The notes under the pieces: generated by a model
The model's database searches: none
What the model saw: only the letters and a program-made list of their open reading frames with translations
Told to the model about the DNA's origin: nothing
Shown here: positions 33,647-42,514 of the stretch, in pieces
How positions within the stretch are numbered: the first letter of the stretch is position 1
Layout: every line of letters begins with the position of its first letter
NCBI GenBank assembly: GCA_934533135.1
Contig: CAKTBG010000009.1
Location: 1 to 64,000 of the forward strand
From: an uncultured Faecalibacterium sp.
GTDB lineage: Bacteria; Bacillota; Clostridia; Oscillospirales; Ruminococcaceae
DNA: 64,000 bases
Direction of reading: 5' to 3'
Position numbers and translations under genes: made by a program

Positions 33647-35092
33647 ATGTCAAGTGCGTTGACAACGAGCAAGAACACAAAGTATTACATCAACTCGGTC
33701 ATCTGCATTCTTCTGATGCTTCTGGGTCAGCTGCTGCCGGCCATGGGGCAGGTGACAGAGCTGGGAATGCACGTTCTGGCCATTTATGCGGGTCTGCTGT
33801 ACGGTTGGTCTACGGTCGGCCTGATCTGGCCCAGCTTTTTCGGCCTGATCGTTCTGGGATTCAGCGGCTATGATAAGGTGGCAAACCTCATCACGTCGGG
33901 CTTCGGCAACGGCACCAATGTGTACATCATGCTGATCTGCATCTTCTCGTACTTTGTCACCTCGTCCGGTGTTTCGGACATTATCGTGAAAGCCATCATT
34001 ACCCGGAAGTTTGCGAAGGGCAAGCCGTGGGTTATCAGCTGGCTGTTCCTGACGGCGGCCTACGTCACGGCTCTGCTCATCAGCATGACCCCGGCGGCGA
34101 TCATCGTCTGGGGCATCCTGTGCAAGTATTGTCAGGAGATCGGCTATAAAAAGAGCGATAAATACCCGGTCATGATGATCGTTGGCGTGGCGCAGGCTGC
34201 GCTGATGGGTTACTCGGTGGTTCCGTATCATATGCCCGCGGCAACGCTGGTCGGCATGGCCGAAGAAAGCGGCGCGAACGTCGGCTTTGTGCCCTTCGTT
34301 GTGGCGGCGTTCCTGATCGGCTATGGTTCTCTGATGCTCTATCTGCTGGCGATGAAATTCATCTTCCGCCCGGATGTCTCCAAGCTGGAGCAGGAATACG
34401 ACTTCGGCAGTACCGGAAAAATGACTCCCTACCAGCGCAAGATCTTTCTCTCGGTTCTGGTTCTGATCTTCGCGTTCTTCTGGCAGAGTGCATTCAAGAC
34501 CACCATGCTGGGTCAATTTCTCACGAAACTCGGCACTAGCGGCATCATCTTGGCTCTGCTGACCGTGCTGGCATTCTTCAAGAAGCAGGACGGCACGCCC
34601 TTTGTGGACATGATCGAAGGCACCCGGAAGGGTGTGGCATGGCCGGTGTTCTACTGTTTAGTCATCGGCATGACCATTGCAACGGCCCTCGGCAGCGAAG
34701 ATCTCGGCATCAAGGCTCAGATCTTGTACACCCTGTCTCCCGTTCTTGGCAGCTCCGGCGCGCGGATCCTGCTGCTGACCATCGCTGTTACGGTCATTCT
34801 GATCGCCACCAACTTCATGGGCAACTACTCCTGTGCAGTCATTATGTACACCGTTTGCATCCAGTTCGCCGCAGCCCTCGGCATCAGTGCCGGTCTGCTG
34901 GCCTGCCTGCTGGGTGTTCTGGCCAACTGCTCGATCGTCTTCCCGTCCGCAAACCCGCTGGCAGCCATGATGCATGGTATGACGGACTGGGTGAAACCCA
35001 AGGACATCTACAAGTACTCCGTGCCGATGGTTCTTTCCTGCTGGATCTGCGCCATTCTGGTAAGCTTCGTTCTGGGCACGGCACTGTTCTGA
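33647..35092 (+). CDS. SLC13-like ion-coupled permease
   Basis: The 481-residue protein has about 11-13 membrane segments. Helix-breaking stretches such as LISMTPAAIIVWG in the first half and GVLANCSIVFPSANPLAAMM in the second resemble the paired hairpins of the ion transporter superfamily (SLC13/DASS). These usually carry carboxylates with sodium. It follows the serine hydrolase by 15 bases with AAAGGAGG upstream, so the two are co-transcribed. Substrate is unknown. Confidence 0.75.
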   Translation: MSSALTTSKNTKYYINSVICILLMLLGQLLPAMGQVTELGMHVLAIYAGLLYGWSTVGLIWPSFFGLIVLGFSGYDKVANLITSGFGNGTNVYIMLICIFSYFVTSSGVSDIIVKAIITRKFAKGKPWVISWLFLTAAYVTALLISMTPAAIIVWGILCKYCQEIGYKKSDKYPVMMIVGVAQAALMGYSVVPYHMPAATLVGMAEESGANVGFVPFVVAAFLIGYGSLMLYLLAMKFIFRPDVSKLEQEYDFGSTGKMTPYQRKIFLSVLVLIFAFFWQSAFKTTMLGQFLTKLGTSGIILALLTVLAFFKKQDGTPFVDMIEGTRKGVAWPVFYCLVIGMTIATALGSEDLGIKAQILYTLSPVLGSSGARILLLTIAVTVILIATNFMGNYSCAVIMYTVCIQFAAALGISAGLLACLLGVLANCSIVFPSANPLAAMMHGMTDWVKPKDIYKYSVPMVLSCWICAILVSFVLGTALF

Positions 35093-35117
35093 TATCTTCA
35101 TTTTCAGCATAAGGGAA

Positions 35118-35163
35118 AAACACCCCGGCATTGTCGCAGGAACACGACGGAGCCGGGGTGTTT
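35118..35163. terminator. Bidirectional terminator
   Basis: AAACACCCCGGC at 35118-35129 pairs with GCCGGGGTGTTT at 35152-35163. It lies between the permease and the converging acetyltransferase gene. Confidence 0.85.
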
Positions 35164-35189
35164 GCTTGCTATGCAATAAAGCTAAGTGT

Positions 35190-35726
35190 TCAGTTTTGGA
35201 GTTCGGCGACCTCTTTCCGGAAGGTCAGATTCCGATACTCCATGGCCGTTCCGCCGCGGTGGAAGGTGCCGTTCTCTGTGCCGACAAAGCCCAGAGAGCG
35301 CATGACGGCACAGGAAGCAGCATTATCGGCGGCGACATCGGCCAGAAAGGTGCATACACCCATCTGAATGCCGAAGTCCATGAGGGCACGCACCATCTCT
35401 TTAGCATAACCTTTGTGCCATGCGGTGGGGTGGATGCAATAGCCGATATCCCAGCAGGCACCGTTTTCTTTGACTACGGCGCAACAGGTGCCGATAGGCT
35501 GGCTGGTCGTTTTGTCCTCAGCGATGACGTAATAGCAATCGCTGCTGTCGCTCAGGTGGCGGAGCAAGTCCATGTATTCGTTCAGGTCGTCGATGCCATC
35601 CAATGCAGGGTCAGACAAGTACTTTCCGGTGATGGGGTCACCCCAGATGCAGAGTGCAAACCCGGCATCCCGGGCTTCCTGCGGACGCAGCCGCAGACGG
35701 GCAGTTTCAATTGGTGTGAAAATCAT
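35190..35726 (-). CDS. GNAT acetyltransferase (RimJ/RimL type)
   Basis: The 178-residue enzyme begins TPIETARLRLRPQEARDAG, typical of the RimJ/RimL group. It has WDIGYCIHPTAWHKGYAKEM (acetyl-CoA loop) and NAASCAVMRSLGFVGTENG near the end. It transfers acetyl groups to an amine, either a protein N-terminus or a small molecule. It appears to be a single-gene unit. Confidence 0.88.
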   Translation of the reverse strand: MIFTPIETARLRLRPQEARDAGFALCIWGDPITGKYLSDPALDGIDDLNEYMDLLRHLSDSSDCYYVIAEDKTTSQPIGTCCAVVKENGACWDIGYCIHPTAWHKGYAKEMVRALMDFGIQMGVCTFLADVAADNAASCAVMRSLGFVGTENGTFHRGGTAMEYRNLTFRKEVAELQN

Positions 35727-35985
35727 AGGAGAATCCTCTGTGTTTCTATGAATTGGAAAGTAAGCTGACGTTGTTGATGATAGAGATTAAAATGTTTCTT
35801 GCAATCAAACATCGATTTTTAATCCGTTTGTTGAAATAAGAAAAGAGACATTGAGCAACAAATGCCCAATGTCTCCTCAAAAATCAACAAAAATCAACAA
35901 AAATCAACAAAACGATAATAAAACGCTATCAACAACATTAGTATACTCAATTAAAACGAAAAAATCAACCTTTTTTGAAAAGAAA
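35727..35985. other. AT-rich intergenic stretch with terminator and tandem repeat
   Basis: Nothing codes here. GAGACATTGAGC at 35845-35856 pairs with GCCCAATGTCTC at 35864-35875. Read on the minus strand it has T runs behind it and should terminate the DUF3825 gene. The 10-mer AAATCAACAA is repeated three times in tandem at 35881-35910. The base composition is clearly AT-richer than the flanks. Confidence 0.7.
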
Positions 35986-36789
35986 TCAGGGCTGAAGCCA
36001 ATAACTTTCTGGTCGTGCAATCAAGCGGGCATTGTTATAAGCCATTTCAGTAGTTAGGCAAGTATGTCCAAAGTATTGCGTTTTGTCATCACTGAGGGAT
36101 AGAACAAGGGCTAAATCAGGCTTATTTGGATTTGTAAGATAAAGCGGAGCAAGCAATTGAATTTTCTTGTTAAACCACTGAGGAACGATGGTTTTATAAT
36201 TTGCTTGAATTCTTTTTTGGACGGTTTCAATACTTCCGGCGATGACGTTCCGGCACATATCCGGCCCCATGATTCGGATGGGTTCAGGAATTCGATTGAA
36301 ATTTTCCTCGGTGTATATTATATGTTGCCACTGAGGAATGATGCTAAGGTTAACATCATAGATCAATGCAGAAGGATTTCCAAAATAATTGGGTCGACGA
36401 AGACTCGATACAGCAGTTGCATCAATGGAGAGGAATTTTACCGTATATTCGTTGTAAAAACCGTTGAACTCATACTTCTGACGATCAGGGTTGCGATTGC
36501 GTTTACAATAGAAATAAATGTGCTGCCAATTTTTGTCAAACAATCCGGTATCGAAACAGGCCTGATTTTCATCCTCATAGATGTAAAAGTTTTTTTCGGC
36601 CTCAGGAGCGTCGGCTTTTTCATCAAAGAGCTTCTCGAAAGTAAAGCGCATATAGTTTTTCAATATGTTATAGTCTTCACGACCAGTTGAGCTCCACTTT
36701 TCAGCAGGAAGGTCATTTGTGGCTAAAACGCGCAGCTTTCGAGTATAAAAGTCATTGCTTCCTGTATTCGTCCATTCGTATAAAGTCAT
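35986..36789 (-). CDS. DUF3825 domain protein
   Basis: The 267-residue soluble protein carries the DUF3825 family marks NYMRFTFEKLFDE, QACFDTGLFDKNWQHIYF, RRPNYFGNPSALIYDVNL, QANYKTIVPQWFNKKIQLLA and MAYNNARLIARPESYWL. The domain has no assigned activity. GGAGG precedes the ATG, and the gene begins 15 bases after the ROK kinase stop, so it can be read from that transcript. Its AT-rich codons differ strongly from the GC-rich neighbours, which suggests recent transfer. Confidence 0.85.
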   Translation of the reverse strand: MTLYEWTNTGSNDFYTRKLRVLATNDLPAEKWSSTGREDYNILKNYMRFTFEKLFDEKADAPEAEKNFYIYEDENQACFDTGLFDKNWQHIYFYCKRNRNPDRQKYEFNGFYNEYTVKFLSIDATAVSSLRRPNYFGNPSALIYDVNLSIIPQWQHIIYTEENFNRIPEPIRIMGPDMCRNVIAGSIETVQKRIQANYKTIVPQWFNKKIQLLAPLYLTNPNKPDLALVLSLSDDKTQYFGHTCLTTEMAYNNARLIARPESYWLQP

Positions 36790-36803
36790 GGGTTACTCCT
36801 CCG

Positions 36804-37754
36804 TTACTCTCCCACGATCAGCCGCACGGCACCATAGATGCCGGCGTCATTGCCGAGGGTGGCCTGCTGGATGGGGGTCTCGCGGCAGGAGCGGAAAGCG
36901 TACTGCTGGTAGTGCTTGCGGAGGGGATCAAACAGCACGTCGCCAGCGCGGGCAACGCCGCCGCCGACCATGAACATCTCGGGGTCGGTGGTGGCGGCGA
37001 TGGTAGCCAGTGCCATGCCGAGGGTATCGGTCATCTCGTCTACCTCGCGGGCAGCGAGGGCGTCGCCGCTGCGGGCAGCGTCAAAGACATCCTTGGCGGC
37101 AAAGTCGGTGCCGCGCAGGGTGCAGGGGGTGTCGGGGTTCTCGTCCAGCAGCTTCTTCATGCAGCGGACGACGCCGGTGGCACTGGAATACTGCTCGAGG
37201 CAGCCGTGCTTGCCGCAGCCGCAGGCGGCGGTCTCATGGCGGTTGACCGTGATGTGGCCGATCTCGCCGCCGGCTCCGTGGGTGCCGTCGATGACCTTGC
37301 CGTTGACGATGACGCCGCCGCCGACGCCGGTGCCGAGGGTGACCATGACCGCACTGCGGCAGCCCTTGGCGGCACCCATCCAGATCTCGCCCAGCGCGGC
37401 CACGTTTGCATCGTTGCCGACCAGCACCTTCATGCCGCCCAGCAGACCGCCCAGCTCTTCGGAGACGTTCCGCTTGCCCCAGCCGCCGAGGTTGGCGCAG
37501 ACGATGGGCACGATGCGGGAGTCGAGGATCGGGCCGGGCACACCGATGCCCACGCCCTCGACCTGCTCAGCGGTCAGGTGTTTTTCGTCCATCTTGCCGC
37601 GGATGGCAGAAGCGAGGTTTTCGAGGATGTGCTCCCCGGCGTTGGAGGTGTCGGTGGCGACTTCCCATTTTTCCAGCAGGTCGCCGGCGGTGGTGAACAG
37701 GCCGACTTTGGCGGTGGTGCCGCCCAGATCAATGCCGAATGCGTATTCTTTCAT
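36804..37754 (-). CDS. ROK family sugar kinase
   Basis: The 316-residue kinase begins YAFGIDLGGTTAKVGLF (phosphate 1 motif). It has the zinc-binding motif CGCGKHGCLEQY, GTGVGGGVIVNG, and HGAGGEIGHITV with the catalytic region. The group includes Gram-positive glucokinases of the GlcK type. It probably phosphorylates glucose or a related sugar in the cytoplasm. It has no DNA-binding N-terminus, so it is a kinase rather than a ROK repressor. Confidence 0.92.
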   Translation of the reverse strand: MKEYAFGIDLGGTTAKVGLFTTAGDLLEKWEVATDTSNAGEHILENLASAIRGKMDEKHLTAEQVEGVGIGVPGPILDSRIVPIVCANLGGWGKRNVSEELGGLLGGMKVLVGNDANVAALGEIWMGAAKGCRSAVMVTLGTGVGGGVIVNGKVIDGTHGAGGEIGHITVNRHETAACGCGKHGCLEQYSSATGVVRCMKKLLDENPDTPCTLRGTDFAAKDVFDAARSGDALAAREVDEMTDTLGMALATIAATTDPEMFMVGGGVARAGDVLFDPLRKHYQQYAFRSCRETPIQQATLGNDAGIYGAVRLIVGE

Positions 37755-37893
37755 GGTTCATTTACCCCTTCTTCGCGGCGGAGATCCGCCGGTTTTCATT
37801 TGACAACAGTATAACATACTCCGCGCCAAAAGAGCAGGGGGAAGGGCACATTTTATGCAAAAGGCCGAAAAACAGCCTCCAAATTTGGGCAAC

Positions 37894-37921
37894 AAAAAAC
37901 TCCCCTGCACCTGCAGGGGAG
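37894..37921 (-). terminator. Terminator of the tat operon
   Basis: CTCCCCTGCA at 37900-37909 pairs with TGCAGGGGAG at 37912-37921. On the minus strand T6 follows. It lies just downstream of tatC. Confidence 0.9.
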
Positions 37922-37949
37922 CGAAAATCGAAAATGCCGAAAGCAACGC

Positions 37950-38753
37950 TTATGCCTCGTCGTCTTCGTCCTCTTCTTCTTCCTCGTCGTCGTCATCCGA
38001 CTTCGGCTTGTAGAAAATGCCGCTGAGGAAGATGCTGACGAAGTACAGCAGCACCATGGGGCCAGCCACCATGCACTGCGACACGATGTCCGGCGGGGTG
38101 ACCACGGCTGCAACAAAGAAAATGCAGACGATGGCGACGCCGCGCACTTTCTTGAGCAGCTCCGGGTAGATGATGCCCATCTTGGACAGGATGATGGTGA
38201 CCAGAGGCATCTCGAACACGCAGCCAAAGATCATGAACATGGTCAGGCAGAGGTTGACATAGCTCTCGATGCTGGTGGTGGTCTGGATGTAATCCGCACC
38301 CTCAATGCCGGTGCTCAAAAAGCGGAGCATGAAGGGCATCATCAGCTTGTAGGCGAAGAGCACGCCGACGCAGAACAGGAGCAGACCCAACAGGATGACC
38401 AGTTTCAGGAAAAAGGTCTCGCTCTTTTTCAGGCCGGGCTTTGCGAAGGCGTAGATCTGATACAGGGCGACCGGGATCGTGATGACAAAGGCTGCCAGCA
38501 GGGAGACCCGGAAATACTGCATCAGCTTTTCCTGCGGGGCGATGGAAACGAAGGTGTAGTACCCCTGCCCCATTGCCGTCAGCAGGTCGATGAGGCGGTC
38601 GGCATACATCAGGGTGATGACGACCGCGACCACAAACACCGCCGCGCAGATGATCAGCCTGTTCCGCAGCTCCTTCAGATGGCCGGTCAGCGTCATGCTG
38701 CTGTCATCGGACATGACTTCGGCTTTCTTTTTGCGCTTTACGTTTGTAGCCAC
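37950..38753 (-). CDS. tatC: Sec-independent translocase TatC
   Basis: The 267-residue protein has six membrane segments and the TatC mark LTGHLKELRNRLI in its N-terminal region, plus FTSIAPQEKLM-like loop sequence (FVSIAPQEKLMQYF). It forms the receptor for twin-arginine signals. The start is a GTG at 38753, two bases after the tatA stop, using GAGGAG inside tatA; an ATG 14 codons later is the alternative. The last 20 residues are almost all Asp and Glu. Confidence 0.94.
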   Translation of the reverse strand: MATNVKRKKKAEVMSDDSSMTLTGHLKELRNRLIICAAVFVVAVVITLMYADRLIDLLTAMGQGYYTFVSIAPQEKLMQYFRVSLLAAFVITIPVALYQIYAFAKPGLKKSETFFLKLVILLGLLLFCVGVLFAYKLMMPFMLRFLSTGIEGADYIQTTTSIESYVNLCLTMFMIFGCVFEMPLVTIILSKMGIIYPELLKKVRGVAIVCIFFVAAVVTPPDIVSQCMVAGPMVLLYFVSIFLSGIFYKPKSDDDDEEEEEDEDDEA

Positions 38754-38755
38754 AA

Positions 38756-38956
38756 TTACTCCTCGTCGTCCTTCTTCTCGCTCTTCGGCTCTTCCTTCTT
38801 GTCAGCAGACTCGTCCTCGTCGGACTCGTCCATGCCCTTCTTGAAGTTGCTCATGGTCTTGCCGAACATCTTGCCCAGCTTCGGCAGGTTCTTGGGTCCA
38901 AAGATCAGCAGAGCAACGACCAGAATGATAAGCAGCTCGTTTGTACCAATACGCAT
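38756..38956 (-). CDS. tatA: TatA subunit
   Basis: The 66-residue protein has the single N-out helix MRIGTNELLIILVVALLIFG followed by Pro21, the amphipathic helix LPKLGKMFGKTMSNFKKG and an acidic tail. TatA multimers form the translocation passage. AAGGAG precedes the ATG. It sits between the TatB-like gene and tatC. Confidence 0.94.
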   Translation of the reverse strand: MRIGTNELLIILVVALLIFGPKNLPKLGKMFGKTMSNFKKGMDESDEDESADKKEEPKSEKKDDEE

Positions 38957-39057
38957 AATAAAAATCTCCTTTTTTACATTTGCCGCGCCGCAAGGCGGGC
39001 GTATTTACCAGAAATGTATCCTACAACCGCGGGCGCGGGTGCATTCATAAGGGAAGA

Positions 39058-39594
39058 TCAGACCTTGGCTTCCTCGGCAGGAGCGGCTTCGGCAGGCTCT
39101 TCGGCGGCGGCCTCCGCGGGGGCTGCTTCGGGCAGCTCTTCCACCGGCTCGGCCGCTTTTTCCGCGGCGGGGGCGGCGGTCTCGGTGGTCTCAGCCGGGG
39201 CTGCAGTTTCCGCAGCAGGGGCATCCTGCTCGGGCAGCTCCTCGACGGACTCCTCCGTCAGCTCGGTCACTTCCTCGGCTTCCTCCGCCTTGGCAGCCTC
39301 TTCCTTGCTGGTCTTTCCGATGCCGGTGAAGCTCTTGGTCACGTCCTTCACGCTGTTGTCGATGTCCTTTTTGATGTCCGTCAGGGGCGCGACGGCCTCC
39401 TTGAGGGGGGCTTGGATCTCGTTCAGCGGTTCGACCACGTTTTTCTGGATCTCTTCGGAAGCAGCACCGGTGTACTTCTTCAGCTCACGGAGCATCTTGC
39501 CCAGTTTCTTGGCGTAGACGGGCAGCTGGTCGGGGCCGATGAAGACGAACGCCACGATGACGATCACCACGAGTTCCCAAAAACCAATTTTCAT
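39058..39594 (-). CDS. TatB-like/TatA-family protein with long acidic tail
   Basis: The 178-residue protein has a TatA/B-type start (MKIGFWELVVIVIVAFVFIG, then P21), an amphipathic helix QLPVYAKKLGKMLRELKKYT, and a long helical tail that becomes Ala/Glu/Pro-rich after residue 100. It is first in the operon, in the usual place of tatB. The length and extended helix favour TatB over TatA. AAAGGAA precedes the ATG. Confidence 0.85.
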   Translation of the reverse strand: MKIGFWELVVIVIVAFVFIGPDQLPVYAKKLGKMLRELKKYTGAASEEIQKNVVEPLNEIQAPLKEAVAPLTDIKKDIDNSVKDVTKSFTGIGKTSKEEAAKAEEAEEVTELTEESVEELPEQDAPAAETAAPAETTETAAPAAEKAAEPVEELPEAAPAEAAAEEPAEAAPAEEAKV

Positions 39595-39905
39595 AACGAT
39601 TCAATTCCTTTCCTCAGCTGTGCAATGGCTGCACAGCGTTGACCATGCAGATCCGTTGTGCCCAGTATAGCAGATTCCGCGCCGTATTTCCAGACAGGAG
39701 AATCTGAGATTCATTTTTTGCGGCAGTCGTGCTATACTGGACGCGAAAACAGCGTCCGCTGCACTTGTGATGCCATACATATACCGGAATAAAATAGATG
39801 GTATATGAATTTATTATGAATTGTTTGTGAACGAGTGGGTGAATGAGGCTGATTTCTATACGGAGCGCAAATTTGCTTCAATAATTTACAGAGAGGGAGA
39901 TCATT
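39595..39905. other. Divergent promoter region, tat operon and M24 peptidase
   Basis: The gap has no gene. On the minus strand TGGAAA and TATACT (forward AGTATA near 39664) fit a promoter for the tat operon. On the plus strand TATACT near 39735 could serve the peptidase. The following 150 bases before the peptidase ATG are AT-rich with no recognised structure. Confidence 0.5.
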
Positions 39906-40994
39906 ATGAACGAAATCCATGCAGAGCGGTTCGAGCGTGTCACCCAAAATCTGGCGGCAATGGGGCTGACCCAGATGGTGGTCAGCGACCCGCCCACCAT
40001 TTTTTACCTGACCGGCGTGCGGATCTTCCACCCGGGCGAGCGGATGCTGGCCCTGCTGCTGAAAGCCGACGGCGGACACCGGATGTTCGTCAACGCGCTG
40101 TTCGGCACCCCGGATACCGACATCCCGGTCGAGAATTATCTGGACGGCGAGGATGCACCGGCGAAACTGCTGCCCTGGCTGGACAAGGACAAGCCGCTGG
40201 GCATCGACAAAAACTGGCCGGCCCGGTTCCTGCTCCGTTTGATGGAGCTGAATGCTGCGCCCGCCTACCGGAACGCATCCGCTGCCTGCGATGACGCCCG
40301 CGCGATCAAGGATGAAGCAGAACAGGCGGCCATGCGCGCGTCCTCCAAGGTGAACGACGACTGCATGGCCGAGTTTGCCGCCCTCATCCGCCCGGGCGTC
40401 ACCGAAAAGCAGATGGCCGAGGAGATCAAGGCCATCTATGCCGCCCACGGCTGCTCCGGGGTCAGCTTTGAGCCGATCTGCGGCTTCGGTGCCCATGCTG
40501 CCGACCCGCACCACGGCAACGACGATACCCCGCTGACCGCAGGCCAGTGCGTGCTGATCGACGTGGGCGGGGTGTACCGGGATTACTGCTCGGATATGAC
40601 CCGCACCTTCTTCACGGCCGAACCCACCGAGGAGGAGCGGAAGGTCTACGAGCTGGTGCGGCAGGCGCAGGCTGCGGCCGAAGCTCTGGTCAAGCCGGGC
40701 GTCCGGCTCTGTGACATCGACGCCGCGGCGCGGGATATCATCACTGCGGCAGGCTATGGCCCCTACTTCAACCACCGCCTCGGCCACTTCATCGGCTTGG
40801 AGGATCACGAGGCGGGCGATGTGTCGGCGGTCAACGAGAATGTGGTCGTACCGGGAATGTGCTTCTCCATCGAGCCGGGCATCTACCTGCCGGGCAAGTT
40901 CGGCGTCCGGATCGAGGATCTGGTGCGGGTCACCGAGGATGGCTGCGAGGTGCTGAACCACTATCCCCATGAACTGACGGTCAAGAAGATCTGA
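39906..40994 (+). CDS. M24 family aminopeptidase (Xaa-Pro type)
   Basis: The 362-residue enzyme has a creatinase-like N-terminal domain and a pita-bread catalytic domain. All five metal ligands are present: D219 and D230 in IDVGGVYRDYCSDMTRTFF, H294 in RLGHFIGLEDHE, E323 in SIEPGIY and E337 in GVRIEDLV. It would remove the first residue from peptides with Pro in second position. GAGAGGGAGA lies before the ATG. It acts in the cytoplasm and is transcribed alone. Confidence 0.93.
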   Translation: MNEIHAERFERVTQNLAAMGLTQMVVSDPPTIFYLTGVRIFHPGERMLALLLKADGGHRMFVNALFGTPDTDIPVENYLDGEDAPAKLLPWLDKDKPLGIDKNWPARFLLRLMELNAAPAYRNASAACDDARAIKDEAEQAAMRASSKVNDDCMAEFAALIRPGVTEKQMAEEIKAIYAAHGCSGVSFEPICGFGAHAADPHHGNDDTPLTAGQCVLIDVGGVYRDYCSDMTRTFFTAEPTEEERKVYELVRQAQAAAEALVKPGVRLCDIDAAARDIITAAGYGPYFNHRLGHFIGLEDHEAGDVSAVNENVVVPGMCFSIEPGIYLPGKFGVRIEDLVRVTEDGCEVLNHYPHELTVKKI

Positions 40995-41000
40995 TTTTAT

Positions 41001-41041
41001 AAAAAATGGAGGGCATCCACGCCGGATGCCCTCCATTTTTT
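41001..41041. terminator. Bidirectional terminator
   Basis: AAAAAATGGAGGGCATCC at 41001-41018 pairs with GGATGCCCTCCATTTTTT at 41024-41041 around five bases. The stop codon of the converging hydrolase gene overlaps its last T's. Confidence 0.93.
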
Positions 41042-41924
41042 ACTTCACTTTGTTTGTCAGCGACCCGATGCCGTCGATCTCGCACCGGACTTCGTCGCCC
41101 GGCACAAGGAACTGCGGCGGATCCATCCCCATCCCGACGCCGGCCGGGGTGCCGGTGGCGATGAGGGTGCCCGCTTTCAGGGTCATGCCCTGCGACAGCT
41201 CGGCGATCACATGGTCGATGTCAAAGATCTGCAGGCCCGTGTTGGAGTCCTGCCGCTTTTCGCCGTTGACAAAGCTGCGGATGCCGAGTCTGGGCGGGTA
41301 ATCGGCAAATTCGTCTGCCGTGACGATGCAGGGGCCGATGGGGGTAAAGCCATCGAGACTCTTGCCGAAATACCACTGCTTGTGGGCGGTCTGGACATCC
41401 CGCGCCGAGACGTCGTTGAGGATGGTGTAGCCAAAGACGAACTCCTTCGTCTGCCCGGCAGGAACATCCTTTGCATCCCTGCCCAGAACCACGGCCAGCT
41501 CACATTCGTAGTCGAGCTTTTTGACAAGGTCGGTGTGCGCCTCGATGCAGCCGCCGTCCGGCACAGCCCGGGTGACCCGCTTGGAAAAGTAGATCGCATC
41601 CTGATGCTCGGTCGCGAAGGCAGAGGCGGAATACTTCTCGGCCTCATCCGAGTGCGCCATATAGTTGATGCCGAGGCAGATGACATCCTGCGCCGGTGCA
41701 GGGATGGGGCTTTCGAGGGTCACCGCGTCGATCGGCAGGGCAGGGATGCCTGCGATGGCCAGCGACAATCCGGCCCGCACCTGCGGGGTCAGAAAGGGGA
41801 TCGCATCGCTCAGTGTCTCGTAGGATAAGCCCAGCCAGCTCAGCGGCCAGACCTGTGTGCCGTCCGGCGACAAAATGGCCGGATCTTCGATCCCGTCCGG
41901 CAAACGGCAGGTGATAAAGCGCAT
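41040..41924 (-). CDS. Fumarylacetoacetate hydrolase family protein
   Basis: The 294-residue enzyme has the FAH C-terminal fold: DVICLGINYMAHSDEAEKY, an acidic metal site in LDYECELAVVLGRDAKDVP, FGYTILNDVSARDVQ and KSLDGFTPIGPCIV. The family covers acylpyruvases and 2-keto acid hydrolases or decarboxylases that cut C-C bonds using Mg. The ATG at 41924 is supported by AAGGAGG. The open frame continues upstream for 142 codons without a stop, described separately. Confidence 0.9.
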   Translation of the reverse strand: MRFITCRLPDGIEDPAILSPDGTQVWPLSWLGLSYETLSDAIPFLTPQVRAGLSLAIAGIPALPIDAVTLESPIPAPAQDVICLGINYMAHSDEAEKYSASAFATEHQDAIYFSKRVTRAVPDGGCIEAHTDLVKKLDYECELAVVLGRDAKDVPAGQTKEFVFGYTILNDVSARDVQTAHKQWYFGKSLDGFTPIGPCIVTADEFADYPPRLGIRSFVNGEKRQDSNTGLQIFDIDHVIAELSQGMTLKAGTLIATGTPAGVGMGMDPPQFLVPGDEVRCEIDGIGSLTNKVK

Positions 41925-42350
41925 AGAAAAAACCTCCTTGTTATTTCTGATAAAACTCCCGCCGGTAGAGCAGGGTCGTTTCTCCGGTGGGAAGATGTGT
42001 TTTGACTTTTCCAGCAAGGTGAATTTGGTCTGTCCGGCACTGTAATCTTGAACATTGTTTACGAAGATCGAACGCCCGCAGTAGGTCTCTCTCTGTCGAA
42101 CCGAAAAGAAAAAAGTGATGCCGCTCTTCAGGTGAAACTTGATGAGATAATCTGCGTCGATCCGGGTATGGATGGGCGGTTTGACGGCGGCCAGCTTTTC
42201 GCCGGAAAACCCGAAGATCAGCAAAAACTCGTCCATCAGCCAATCCAGTTGGGAAAGGGCGTCCAGCCGGAGCAGGATCTTCTCGCCCTCCTCCGCCCGG
42301 TTTGCCGAGCTGCGGAGCGTTTCCAGAGTAACAAATAAAAATGCGGGAGC
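41925..42350 (-). pseudogene. Coding-like remnant in frame with the FAH gene
   Basis: Upstream of the FAH start the same frame stays open to a stop at 42351-42353. Its codons (GAG AAG ATC CTG, GCC GCC GTC) match local usage, and the translation looks like protein, for example EGEKILLRLDALSQLDWLMD and GITFFFSVRQRETYCGRSIF. The first Met is at 42236 and has no ribosome site. This is probably the truncated C-terminal part of an unknown gene, or an N-terminal domain that has lost its start. The FAH protein has its own start, so a fusion product is not required. Confidence 0.4.
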
Positions 42351-42367
42351 TCAAACGAACCCCCGCA
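42333..42367 (-). terminator. Leader hairpin, possible attenuator
   Basis: TGCGGG at 42342-42347 pairs with CCCGCA at 42362-42367. On the minus strand a T-rich run (TTTTTATTT) follows. It lies about 145-175 bases past the predicted start of the leader from the 42543 promoter, a position typical of attenuators. Confidence 0.55.
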
Positions 42368-42514
42368 GCACATTTTCTTTCAACGGCAAACGCCATCTCA
42401 GTCAAGTTGTGGAATCTGTGCAACCCCCTGAGAGAAGCTCCATGCGGTCACCGCTTGACCGGTACAGCACTTCATCGCCTCAGACAAACACTCAAGTTGT
42501 TTGTTTCTACTATT

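Noticed and set aside
35881..35910. Three tandem AAATCAACAA units as a CRISPR or iteron
   Set aside because: Units are 10 bases with no spacers and no cas or replication gene is nearby. It is simple sequence.
42333..42510. T-box, SAM, fluoride or glycine riboswitch upstream of the FAH gene
   Set aside because: I looked for the T-box TGG-containing bulge and the conserved cores of these classes and did not find a convincing match, so it is left as an unknown leader.
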